From: Trichomonas tenax
Lineage: Eukaryota > Parabasalia > Trichomonadida > Trichomonadidae
Assembly (NCBI GenBank): GCA_023091735.1
Contig: JALKBU010000962.1
Span: forward strand, 1-19,596
Direction: 5' to 3'
DNA length: 19,596 nucleotides
The notes beneath the pieces were generated by a model. The model had not been told where the DNA came from. It saw only the letters and a list, made by a program, of their open reading frames with translations, and made no database searches. The position numbers and the translations under genes were made by a program. The first letter of the stretch is position 1; every line of letters begins with the position of its first letter. Of this stretch, positions 1-7,845 are shown one piece after another.

Positions 1-950
1 AAAAGAGTATTTAATTTTTTTAATCATAAATACTTTTGTTGCATTTTTTCATTGAAATAGAGACTTAGAGCTATTTTAATTCAGTAATTTATTTTCAAAA
101 TATATACACATATTATATATGAAGCAAGAGCATATGTTAACAAAAATATTTGGCGGGAAAATTGTAAAAGTGATAGAAATATCATGGTCAGCAAATACAC
201 AACAGAAGTCATAGCAATACGGAAAAGTAGTGCTCCTTGTGGCGTTGTGGCACCAGATGCTTGCAGCTTGTGATCACAATTTTAATTTGCAAACAAGCCC
301 AGTCAGTACAAATCAGATCGAAACAAGCTCAGTCACTACAAATCAGATCGAAATAAGCTTATTTTGATTTAATTTGTCAAAATGGAAATATAATATAATT
401 CTTAATATTCTTATAAGTAATTTCATCATTATAATTATTTAAATTATTTGCTGTAAACTATATAATAATCTGACTCATAGAATATATTGAGAGAGCAATT
501 GCGAAATGTGTGATTTATGTTGAATATTATATATACAATATATTGTAGTTTTACATTATTCAATATTTGTGTGCACTTTTTGTGTGCATTCAAAAGTTGT
601 TTACTAAATCAATGCGTAATTCTGATATTTTCGTCTTTCTAGTAAAATTTTGCAAAGTTAAAAGCATTTTATTTTTTCTCAAAAGCACAATAAAATCATA
701 TAATAATTGACATCTAATAATATATTATTATTTATTTTGATTTTTATTCTTTCTCTCAATAGTTTTCTCTTCTCAAATCTTCCTTTTCCATAAATTTATG
801 TGATAATGAATTTATATTATATTTCCGATATTTATTTTTTTTATCCAATTTGAATGGAAATCTTCTTAGTTTACAAATATTCCTATTGCAATTCAAATAC
901 ACAAATTAAATTATCTATTTTGATTTGATATTGAATATACCTAAAACAGT
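1..950. other. AT-rich spacer without a recognisable gene
   Basis: I see no convincing gene here. The only structured element is the tandem duplication at 294-353. The least AT-rich patch, about 200-290, lies in a short minus-strand open frame (about 76-285, roughly 70 codons, no start codon at its head) that reads as a hydrophobic peptide in its second half. I do not recognise it and it may be chance or an old relic. From 354 to 950 the sequence is low-complexity A/T runs. Confidence 0.6.
294..353. repeat. Two-copy 30-bp tandem repeat
   Basis: Copies at 294-323 and 324-353 differ at two positions (CAAGCCCAGTCAGTA versus CAAGCTCAGTCACTA) and share an identical second half, ACAAATCAGATCGAAA. 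A partial third unit (TAAGCTT) follows. It lies outside any gene; a recent slippage or duplication event is the simplest reading. Confidence 0.9.
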
Positions 951-1264
951 TTGAAACATCAATTCATTGCGACTTATAATAATATATCTTATCACTTTGA
1001 AATGTGTGGGTATTATTACAGTCTATACCGAATAACATTCGAATGTATCCCACCGCGAACTCAACTATTGGCGATGAGTAGTATTGCACATGATAATAAA
1101 CAATTTATAGGTTATAAAATGAAATTTATAACCCACCGAAGCACTACGACATTACTGGCTACAAAGATGAATTAGTTTTGGAGTTCTATGAACGTAATGG
1201 TATTACTCCTGCAGATTTATGCAAAAATAAAATCCAAATAGAAGCTATTATGGTAGCTAATTAG
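951..1264 (+). pseudogene. Broken unidentified gene, 3' part
   Basis: One frame is open from 951 to 1175 but begins at TTG, not ATG. Near 1125 the coding-like signal moves to another frame, which runs through KHYDITGYKDELVLEFYE and ends at the TAG at 1262-1264. The second segment has ordinary charged, protein-like composition and a clean stop. The switch looks like an indel in a once continuous gene, but the start is not visible. Its 3' end overlaps by 8 bp the 3' end of the convergent minus-strand relic at 1257-1480. That tight packing is seen in transposable or virus-like elements and is unlike the spacing of the intact genes here. I do not recognise the family. Confidence 0.4.
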
Positions 1265-1480
1265 ATTTCTCCTTTGATTCAGCTTCTTCACGGAGTTTCT
1301 TGGCTAAAATTCGTGGATTCTTGACCTCTCCTGAGCTGCATATGCTAATTGTTTCTCAGATAATTTCTTTTTCGGCTTTGGCTCTGCTGATTTCTCTTAT
1401 TTTTTTTCGCTTTTGATCTCCTTGAGAATCTCATCTCTGAGTTCTTTCTTGAGTGCTTCACGGTCGAATGTCTCTGTCAT
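1257..1480 (-). pseudogene. Decayed small Lys/Glu-rich protein gene
   Basis: The ATG at 1480-1478 is preceded by TCACA, an Inr-like match placing a start A at 1488, 8 nt upstream. The frame begins MTETFDREALKKELRDEILK, hits an in-frame TAA at 1399-1397 and continues open through a basic stretch (KPKKKLSEKQ). It then needs one extra base near 1312, where AGAAT would have been AGAAAT, to reach a Lys/Glu-rich helical tail ending at TAG 1259-1257. About 74 residues in all, predicted helical and highly charged, with no known domain recognised. It starts only 34 bp from the divergent start at 1515 and overlaps a convergent neighbour. Compact and bidirectional, it fits a relic of a Maverick-like element, but that is inference. 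Confidence 0.5.
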
Positions 1481-1514
1481 TTCTTTGTGATAAAACATTT
1501 TTATTAAGTAGAAA

Positions 1515-1942
1515 ATGACTCAGAAACTTTCGCAAAGTGAAAAGCAAAGTATCATAATGAATGAAAAGAAAGGTAAGTATGTAAAATGAAGAATAGTGCA
1601 GTACAAATTCGCAAAAGAAAAATACCATTAAATGCTGCTCCTGCTCCACAAGTAGCTATTCCGCAAACGAAGGAGGAAGATAAAGAAGATATAATAACTA
1701 ATAGAATGCTATTAGAGAAGATTGTTTCGATACTAGAAAAGAATTGAATAAGTAATGATATGAATTTGAACCCTCTAGAGAGGGAGAAAGAGATGAAAGA
1801 GAATAAGGAGTACGTAGAATCAATACAAGAGAAAAGAGTTGTATTCGATTAAGCACCATTGAAGCCTCCAGAGCCTGTTCCACAACAAATGCCTCAGGAA
1901 CAAATAAGAAGAAGACCATCACCAAGAGCGAGAATCTTATAA
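1515..1942 (+). pseudogene. Decayed Lys/Pro-rich protein gene
   Basis: An ATG at 1515 opens a short frame (MTQKLSQSEKQ...) ending at TGA 1587-1589. The reading then continues in a second frame from about 1589 to the TAA at 1940-1942, interrupted by in-frame stops at 1745-1747 and 1850-1852. The conceptual product is basic at its start, Ala/Pro-rich (NAAPAPQVAIPQ) in the middle, then acidic and helical, and finally Pro/Gln/Arg-rich. This low-complexity profile resembles a scaffold or DNA-binding accessory protein, but no family is recognised. It is divergent from the relic at 1257-1480. The frameshift and two stops argue for true decay, not a sequencing error. Confidence 0.45.
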
Positions 1943-1968
1943 TTAATTATATTTTTTATTCTTAATAA

Positions 1969-2324
1969 ATGCTGAACGACAATCTTAATACATACTCGAT
2001 TGTGGATTTGATTCATCAGGTAAGGTATTATTTTAATCAAATTGATAATGCTGTTCCTATTGGTGATACTAATCACAGATATGTGAATTCTAAAGTTCCT
2101 TCATCACCACGTAATTGCGTAGATAATGGCTACGTAACATTCAACATTTCTCCTCCGGTGAGAACATGATTGACTTATATAACTCCTATATCTATGAAAC
2201 ATTAAAGTTAAAGGTAAGACCATATGATTCTATTTCTTCCATAAATGTACCGCTTAATTGTCATGTACGATTTAAGTGCTCCTGCTACATAAAAATAATA
2301 TTTTATCTTGATTTAAATGAGTGA
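1969..2324 (+). pseudogene. Frameshifted gene of unknown, possibly structural, function
   Basis: An ATG-started frame (1969-2169, 66 residues) ends with a TGA that overlaps the ATG of a second frame (2166-2324, 52 residues) as ATGA. The first part ends in a beta-like stretch (YVTFNISPPV) and the second begins MIDLYNSYIYETLKLKV, so the two read as neighbouring parts of one protein split by an indel. Alternating hydrophobic residues suggest beta strands. Within a compact relic cluster this could be a fragment of a jelly-roll structural protein of a Maverick/Polinton-like element, but I see no diagnostic motif and hold that only weakly. Two short overlapping genes are the alternative. Confidence 0.35.
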
Positions 2325-2568
2325 AATTGAAGAGCTTTGTAAGGAAAAATATATTCCATATGTTGAAATAGATGATAAATATACTTTATTCAGTTCTAAT
2401 GGATTTCCTGTTCTAAATATTGAATATAATGATGGTATTTTGATTAGACCAGTAAATTTGAACATTGATGATGATGAAGATTATTTCGAAAGAGACTGCA
2501 GATGTTATAAGATACCTAATATTGATAGATTATATAATATATATTGGTGGCGTGCTAGAGACTTTTAA
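2317..2568 (+). CDS. Hypothetical 83-residue acidic protein
   Basis: A complete ATG-to-TAA frame of 83 residues, beginning MSEIEELCKEKYIPYVEIDD, with an acidic run (LNIDDDEDYFERD) near residues 49-61 and an aromatic end (IYWWRARDF). No signal peptide or membrane segment. It starts 8 bp inside the end of the preceding broken frame in another phase. A TGTCATGTAC sequence, a one-base variant of the motif shared by other genes in this window, lies at 2260-2269, about 47 bp upstream. Family not recognised. It could be the one intact gene of the relic cluster, or a fragment that happens to stay open. Confidence 0.5.
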   Translation: MSEIEELCKEKYIPYVEIDDKYTLFSSNGFPVLNIEYNDGILIRPVNLNIDDDEDYFERDCRCYKIPNIDRLYNIYWWRARDF

Positions 2569-2603
2569 AAAGAATTTATTTTTGTCTATATATAGATTCG
2601 TCG

Positions 2604-2765
2604 CTATATATATGGATCTTTATATATTGGAGCGGTGAAAATAATTAATGATGCCTCCTTTGTTATAATGTGTCGAGGGTCTTGTCCTGGTAGAGGATAA
2701 GGACCACGCAGATTCTTATACTTGACTAACCATTCCAATCTGCATTCACAATTCTCGCTATTTAA
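2604..2765 (-). pseudogene. Gene fragment in the relic cluster
   Basis: An open minus-strand frame of about 53 codons without an ATG, bounded by TAA at 2768-2766 and ending at TAG 2606-2604. It contains a distinctive conserved-looking stretch, LVKYKNLRGPYPLPGQDPR, and lies over the least AT-rich DNA of this part of the window. The Gly/Pro-rich turn motif and local composition suggest former coding sequence, not chance. No start, promoter or full domain is visible, so it is called a fragment. Family unknown. Confidence 0.35.
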
Positions 2766-2768
2766 TTA

Positions 2769-3165
2769 CAGCAGTAAGAGAATATTTTACAATATAATAA
2801 TTAAACAGCAATCATTTTTCTTCTCAACCATAAACATTGTCATCAATTTTTTCACTCACATAATTCTTTGATTTTACTTCAGGGAGTGATCTGGCATTTA
2901 CATGAGAAATATTGAATCACTTCACTTCTTAAAATATCCATCAATCATTTCCTAATATCACTTCATTATTTAATTTATAATCTTAAGAGATTTTGCCTTA
3001 AATTAAATGGATCAACGCTATGACACAATTCATCACTCCAATTAGTTTATCGGCTTAGTTTTAATCAAGATTTTATCAATATTATATCAAATACTAAATA
3101 ATCAAAATAATAATGAATATGTAATTCATTGGTTCTAATATATCTTTACTAAAAATACTAAAAAT
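2769..3165. other. Spacer downstream of the amidotransferase-like gene
   Basis: AT-rich sequence between the relic cluster and the 3' end of the minus-strand gene. It has several scattered TCACTTC/TCATT sequences that look like Inr elements, but none precedes an open frame of useful length. Nothing else is seen. Confidence 0.6.
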
Positions 3166-3867
3166 TTAGAGATTTAAGGCCCACTTTGCAGCAATCTTTC
3201 CACAAAGTTCCTTTCCGCTATCAAATGTAGCAGTTGCCTTCTTAATAACCTCCTGGTCTTCATTTTGGCAATGATTTGTGAGTATGTGGCGAACATATGG
3301 AATCTGAAACTCAGGATGTCCCTGATATGTAACAACATGCCCTCCAATTGTGTAGCCGCCGTATTTGCAGAAATCATCTGTTAAGAAGCAAATGCCATCT
3401 TTAGGAAGCTCAACAACTTGATCGTGGTGAAGGTAAAGAAGGTTGATTTCACCGTTTGTGAAGTATTTCTTAGCATCATCGGTGATTATCTTTGATGTTC
3501 TAATTCCAATACCAAAACCACCTGGATATGGAATTACCTTTCCACCGAGTGCCTCAGCAATGACCTGATGACCAAAACAAACACCTAAAATTTTTGTTTT
3601 TTGGGTAACAGCATTGCGAATCCACTCTTTAAGTTTGTTAATCCAGTCGATATCTTGATAGGCGCCGTTGTTGCTGCCAGTGATAATGTATAATTCGTCG
3701 TTGTGAAGTTCTGTAGGAAGTTTGCCTTTTAATGTCATGAAAACGTGGTATTTGAGACCTTGTGCAACAGAATCAAAGAGCCTCATGAACATTGATTCAT
3801 ACGACTTTTCGAAATCTGGCAAAAGTCCAGGAAATGTGTCGCAAAGTAAAATGTTTACTGTCTTCAT
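3166..3867 (-). CDS. Class I glutamine amidotransferase-like protein
   Basis: A 233-residue protein built on the class I glutamine amidotransferase (GATase1) fold. The nucleophile elbow GVCFGHQ puts the catalytic Cys at residue 97. The second half has GHPEF, giving His184 and Glu186, so the Cys-His-Glu triad is complete. A preceding PGG (residues 115-117) and an internal LHHDQV (146-151) are also typical. Length and lack of a synthetase domain match stand-alone members (yeast YLR126C-like and plant gamma-glutamyl peptidase-like proteins), which hydrolyse glutamine or gamma-glutamyl bonds in the cytosol; the real substrate cannot be read from sequence. It is not a fused GMP or CTP synthase. 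The ATG is fixed by a strong Inr 10 nt upstream. Divergent from the AAA ATPase gene with a 440-bp shared spacer. No damage seen. Confidence 0.85.
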   Translation of the reverse strand: MKTVNILLCDTFPGLLPDFEKSYESMFMRLFDSVAQGLKYHVFMTLKGKLPTELHNDELYIITGSNNGAYQDIDWINKLKEWIRNAVTQKTKILGVCFGHQVIAEALGGKVIPYPGGFGIGIRTSKIITDDAKKYFTNGEINLLYLHHDQVVELPKDGICFLTDDFCKYGGYTIGGHVVTYQGHPEFQIPYVRHILTNHCQNEDQEVIKKATATFDSGKELCGKIAAKWALNL

Positions 3868-3879
3868 TTTGAAAAGTGA
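3868..3879 (-). promoter_or_regulatory. Initiator (Inr) of the amidotransferase-like gene
   Basis: Reading the minus strand, TCACTTTTCAAA sits directly before the ATG. It fits the trichomonad Inr (TCA+1-Py-T/A). The predicted start is the A at 3877, giving a 10-nt leader, normal for trichomonads. Confidence 0.8.
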
Positions 3880-3930
3880 CTATGACGATGAACTGACACT
3901 TTTGATCACGAAAAAAGTTGACAAATATCA

Positions 3931-3965
3931 TTATTTACATGACAGACGGCTTTATTTACATGACA
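3931..3965 (-). promoter_or_regulatory. Duplicated TGTCATGTAAAT element
   Basis: Two identical 14-bp copies of TTATTTACATGACA (3931-3944 and 3952-3965, 21-bp period) read as TGTCATGTAAATAA toward the amidotransferase-like gene, 66-98 bp upstream of its ATG. The same core occurs upstream of other genes here (4249 and 16121). The sequence TGACAAATAT also occurs on the plus strand at 3919-3928 and 3961-3970. I infer a transcription-factor site; its function is unknown. Confidence 0.5.
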
Positions 3966-4248
3966 AATATATTTGCACCAAAAATCGGCAACCCATACAT
4001 CAAAGTAGTAGGTAATTTCTGACCATTTGTAGCATATCCCACTCCGTATAATACTGTGTTTAAGACATTTCAAGTTGAAACGCCTCTCGTCAAAGATTTT
4101 GATTTTTTACTCGACTTCAATGGAAGTCATTAAATTTACAGTAACTTCACATATAATATACACATGGACCATAGTATATACTGTGCAAGTTAGGACTTTT
4201 ATTGTGAGAGCATTTGATGTTCTATATTTTCGACATGTAAAACAAATC

Positions 4249-4260
4249 TGTCATGTAATT
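4249..4260 (+). promoter_or_regulatory. TGTCATGTAATT element upstream of the AAA ATPase
   Basis: TGTCATGTAATT lies about 48 bp upstream of the ATG at 4308, with a related GACATGTAAA at 4232-4241. No Inr or CCTTT is visible near this start, so this motif is the best promoter candidate. Confidence 0.4.
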
Positions 4261-4307
4261 TTTGTGTGTCTAAAACGTGACAAAATTTAAAAGATTTTAG
4301 TTTAAAA

Positions 4308-6215
4308 ATGAGCGAAAAAAAGTTCAGAATAGAAGATGCAGCGCCATATTTCAGAGACATGTCAAAAAAGAACGCAGGATATATAGATATTGAAGCTGTT
4401 TTTGAACAAATACAAAAAGATATTCCAAATATTAAATTAACAGTCCAAACTTTAAGAGGATACGCAAATAACTATGCCAGAGACAACGGATGCAAGGTGG
4501 GGACGAATCCATTCTCAGTAAAGAAAGAACAAAAGCAACAAGAAAACGAATACACACCAACAAAACCTCAATTTACGTTTGCTAACGTTGGTGGACTTCA
4601 AAACCAAAAGAGGACGATTGCACAAATACTTATACCAGCAATTCATCACTCTAAATTATTCGAAATGGTCGGTGTTGTTCCAATTCGCGGCGTTTTACTC
4701 CACGGTCCTTCTGGATGCGGAAAAACACTATTTGCAGAGGCTGCTGCTGGAGAAGTCGCAGAAGAAGTCTCATTTTTCAAGACATCAGCATCTAATTTCT
4801 TTAATTCGCAAACTGGCCAAATTGAAGCAAAAATCAGGGCATTGTTCCAGGCAGCGCTCGTTAGTTCACCTTCTATTGTGTTTATTGATGATCTCGATGT
4901 TTTATCAAGCAAGCAAAATGATAATTCAACTAGATTAATAATTAGACAACTTTGTCAATGCATGGATCAAGCAGCTGCAGATAAGGAACACAACATATTC
5001 GTAATTTGCGCAACAAACAAAGTTGAAAAAATATCTCCAGATTTGCGTCGTCCTGGAAGATTTACTCATGAAATTGCTTTAGGAATTCCAGACAAAGAAG
5101 CAAGAACAGCAATTCTTTCAGCTCTTCTCACTAATGTCGTCAATGCTGATGATGTTGACGTCGATGCAGTTGCAACAGAAGCAGAAGGATATGTTGGCGC
5201 AGATCTTTTTGCATTAGTCCAAGAAGCAGCTCTTCTTTCAGTTCAGAGAGCTATCGACAGTCAATCAGAGGCCGCTGTCATCACACAGAGAGATTATTTA
5301 GATGCCATTGATCGAGTACAGCCGTCACTCCGCAGGGAAGGATTCACAAACGTTGCACCTGTTTCTTTTGCACAAATTGGTGGCTTGGAAGGTGTCAAGG
5401 AGGAACTTATCACTGCTGTTATTGATGCAATCAACATGCCGGACATCTTTAAAGTCTATGATCATAAGCCTGCTTCTGGTATCATTTTGTATGGTCCACC
5501 AGGTTGCGGAAAGACTCTCTTAGCAAGAGCTATCGCACACGAAGCATGCAGAGCTGCTTTCATATCTGTTAAAGGCCCTGAACTCTTGAACAAGTATTTG
5601 GGTGAGTCAGAATCAGCTGTTAGAGGTGTATTCAGGCGCGCTCGTGATTCAGCTCCATGCGTTATTTTCTTCGATGAAATTGATGCCATTTGTCCAAGAA
5701 GAAGTGATGATTCATCAAATGCCGCAGCTTCAAGAGTTGTCAATCAGCTTTTGACAGAGATGGATGGCGTCGTTGGAAGAGGCCAAGTATTCGTTATTGG
5801 TGCAACAAATAGATTAGAATTGGTTGACGAGGCCATGTTGAGACCAGGAAGACTCGATAAGAAGATTGAAGTTCCAAAACCAGACTTATTCGGAAGAGGC
5901 GATATTTTGCAGAAGAAGCTTGCAAGAGTTCAGTGCAAGAGTGATGATATTGATGTTGAAGCAATCTCTCGTATAACAGAAGGTTTCAACGGTGCCGAAA
6001 TTGATGCCCTCGTTACAGAAGCGACAGAAATTGCAATCAAGGAAACAAAGGACAAAGTCAAACAGATTGCAATGGAATGCGCTAAAGATTCAACCGATCT
6101 TAGTAGAGCAATTTCAGAAGTTATAAGAACACTTTCTCCAGAAGAGTGGTGCCCTGTTACACAGGAACATCTTGTCGCAGGAAGAGACAAAGTTGCATCA
6201 TCTCTCAAGAAATGA
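4308..6215 (+). CDS. NVL: NVL/Rix7-type double AAA+ ATPase
   Basis: A 635-residue protein with two AAA+ modules. D1: GPSGCGKT at 133-140, Walker B VFIDDLD at 191-197, sensor CATN at 234-237, RRPGRF at 247-252. D2: GPPGCGKT at 396-403, FFDEID at 454-459, GATN at 498-501, LRPGRLDK at 511-518. D2 stretches such as KGPELLNKYLGESESAVR and ICPRRSD are characteristic of NVL/Rix7, the nucleolar Cdc48 relative that strips assembly factors from pre-60S ribosomes. D1 EIALGIPD also fits. Residues 1-60 resemble the small helical N-domain of NVL (GYIDIEAVF), but the long acidic and basic linker is nearly absent, making it shorter than the roughly 850-residue animal protein. Oddity: the D1 catalytic Glu is Asp195, while D2 keeps Glu457. 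A Cdc48/p97 paralogue is the main alternative and fits less well. Confidence 0.85.
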   Translation: MSEKKFRIEDAAPYFRDMSKKNAGYIDIEAVFEQIQKDIPNIKLTVQTLRGYANNYARDNGCKVGTNPFSVKKEQKQQENEYTPTKPQFTFANVGGLQNQKRTIAQILIPAIHHSKLFEMVGVVPIRGVLLHGPSGCGKTLFAEAAAGEVAEEVSFFKTSASNFFNSQTGQIEAKIRALFQAALVSSPSIVFIDDLDVLSSKQNDNSTRLIIRQLCQCMDQAAADKEHNIFVICATNKVEKISPDLRRPGRFTHEIALGIPDKEARTAILSALLTNVVNADDVDVDAVATEAEGYVGADLFALVQEAALLSVQRAIDSQSEAAVITQRDYLDAIDRVQPSLRREGFTNVAPVSFAQIGGLEGVKEELITAVIDAINMPDIFKVYDHKPASGIILYGPPGCGKTLLARAIAHEACRAAFISVKGPELLNKYLGESESAVRGVFRRARDSAPCVIFFDEIDAICPRRSDDSSNAAASRVVNQLLTEMDGVVGRGQVFVIGATNRLELVDEAMLRPGRLDKKIEVPKPDLFGRGDILQKKLARVQCKSDDIDVEAISRITEGFNGAEIDALVTEATEIAIKETKDKVKQIAMECAKDSTDLSRAISEVIRTLSPEEWCPVTQEHLVAGRDKVASSLKK

Positions 6216-6658
6216 TTTGATTTTTATCTTATATAGAGGAGTAAATAAATATTATTATGTTCATCAACAATGAATTTTAGATATTTACTTGAAAATTGAT
6301 ATAATATTTCTAATCAAGCATCAAATTTAATTAAAACATGATTTTCATAATGCATTTAAAATGAGATGTTTTGCAGCTCGGCTGAGAAAGTATTGAGTGC
6401 GTTTGCATCTTGTTGATGTAAGATTATCAAAGCAATTAATGCTGTATATTTGTTTTATTATCATTATTATTTGATGTAATGCATACATTTGCGCTAAATG
6501 GACAATTATATGTGATTTATTCACAACATTTACTAAATTGGGAAATCTCATGGAATAAATTTCAAATTATTCAACGAATCAAGATAAATTTGGGAGCACC
6601 ATTTTAGTGCGATTCTTGCTAGAGATGGTCTGTAAAGCATTATTTGATTTGCAAGTTT
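6216..6658. other. Spacer between converging genes
   Basis: AT-rich 3' flank of the AAA ATPase gene. TAAATAAATA at 6242-6251, about 27 bp past the TGA, could serve the UAAA-type trichomonad polyadenylation signal. I find no supported gene in the rest; a 68-codon minus-strand frame at 6345-6551 has no family resemblance or promoter and is left out. Confidence 0.5.
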
Positions 6659-7380
6659 CTATAAAAAGTCGGTTTTGAGACCTCTAGATGAAGCAGATCG
6701 ATGATTAAATGTTTCAAATTCAACTGGTTCCAATCCTGAAAGATATTCATAATCGCATGAGTTTTGATTTAAAATTGATTGATTTTGTGAGCAAAAAGGG
6801 AAAATTGGTACATTTACAACTTCTAAATCATATGATGTAACAAAATATTTCACTCAATGCTTCTTGATCATGAAGAGCCTCAGTCTTTGAAAGTTTGTTT
6901 ATCGACTGCTGCATACTTTCAATAGCATGACGAACTGCAAAATCGCGAATAAAGAGAGTTCTCTTGAGATATGATGCGGTTTTGAAATTTAGAATAATTT
7001 CATCCAGATGAGCAAAAAGAGTTTTGAATTGAGCTTTATATTGATATCATTTTTCAATAACATATGGAGCAAGTTTCTCGACATTCATTGCCAATTCTAT
7101 ATATTGTTCATTATCTTTAAGCTTTTCATATAAGTTTTCGATACTTGGATTGGCACAATAGAATCTTTCTAAAAAGAAAAATAAATCGCGTGAGCGATGC
7201 ATAAATTTCGAAATTTTTCATTACGTTTGTAACCTGGTGACATTTCGTCTAAGAAGTAATGAATGATCAGCCACTGTTTGGTAATTTGATCTACCTTTGA
7301 AACATTTGATCCTTCAGGGAAAAGAGGAATTCTTAAAATTTTATGGCACTTTTTGGGGTGACAAAATTTTAAGAATTATC
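6659..7380 (-). pseudogene. Decayed unidentified gene converging on the AAA ATPase gene
   Basis: Read on the minus strand, coding-like sequence starts near 7380 without an ATG. It passes a CHPKKCH pair-like motif and LIIHYFLDEMSPGYKRNEK, breaks near 7170 at a T-run, then continues in a second frame with a helical, charged segment (ENLYEKLKDNEQYIELAMNV) interrupted by a TGA near 7045. It breaks again near 6850 and ends in a third frame (64 codons, 6853-6659) at TAG. At least two indels and a stop are needed to explain it, so it is not expressed as one protein. Helix-rich; the CxxxxxC arrangement could be a metal site but is unconvincing. The family is not recognised. A perfect inverted repeat overlaps its 5' end. 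Confidence 0.5.
7328..7377. repeat. 15-bp perfect inverted repeat with 20-nt loop
   Basis: AATTCTTAAAATTTT (7328-7342) and its exact reverse complement (7363-7377) flank a 20-nt, less AT-rich loop. It could form a hairpin. It overlaps the upstream end of the minus-strand pseudogene and lies 470 bp before the nucleoporin gene. Origin unknown. Confidence 0.85.
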
Positions 7381-7820
7381 GATTATTTTCGATTCAAATC
7401 GCAGCATTTAAATAAAACGTGCGAGAACAATTTTGATCAACATCAATGTTTTGCATGTCAACGAGTCACGTTGTAAAGTGTCAGATTATCAGATTTTCAG
7501 CATTGAAAAATAATCAAAAAACGATTAAAAAAAGTCATTTTGTCAAGTAAAATATTATTTGCCAAATAAAATTAGTATTCAAATTTGAAATTTAAAAAAG
7601 GTTAAGAGTTTCCGTACCTTTTTTGAGTTGGTAATAATAATTATCTTGGGACTTTTATTGAATAAATAGATATACAATATAATGCATAGTTATAATATAC
7701 TAAAATCGATGCAAAAATCGTATGTGTTGAAAATTTTTGTTGAATTGTATAGCACAAAGTTAGTCTATATATAATCCAAATTCATTTATCAAATAAAACG
7801 ACAAAAAAATTATTTTGTGG

Positions 7821-7827
7821 CCTTTTT
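7821..7827 (+). promoter_or_regulatory. CCTTT (M5-type) start element of the nucleoporin gene
   Basis: CCTTTTT sits 19-25 nt upstream of the ATG at 7846. In T. vaginalis a CCTTT element can replace the Inr and overlap the transcription start. No TCA-Py-W Inr lies between it and the ATG. The 7381-7820 spacer upstream otherwise shows only A/T runs and an imperfect TGTCAAGTAAAA at 7541-7552. Confidence 0.55.
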
Positions 7828-7845
7828 ACGGTTTTCAACATTTTG

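Noticed and set aside
1572..1582. GTAAGTATGT as a possible intron start
   Set aside because: Trichomonad introns need a conserved combined branch and 3' site (ACTAACACACAG-like); none follows, so no intron is called.
4172..4181. AGTATATACT palindrome
   Set aside because: A 10-bp A/T-rich palindrome is expected by chance at this base composition.
4579..4938. 119-codon second frame inside the AAA ATPase gene
   Set aside because: Out-of-phase shadow of the conserved D1 module.
6345..6551. 68-codon minus-strand frame in the spacer after the AAA ATPase
   Set aside because: No promoter, odd composition, and no resemblance to a protein family.
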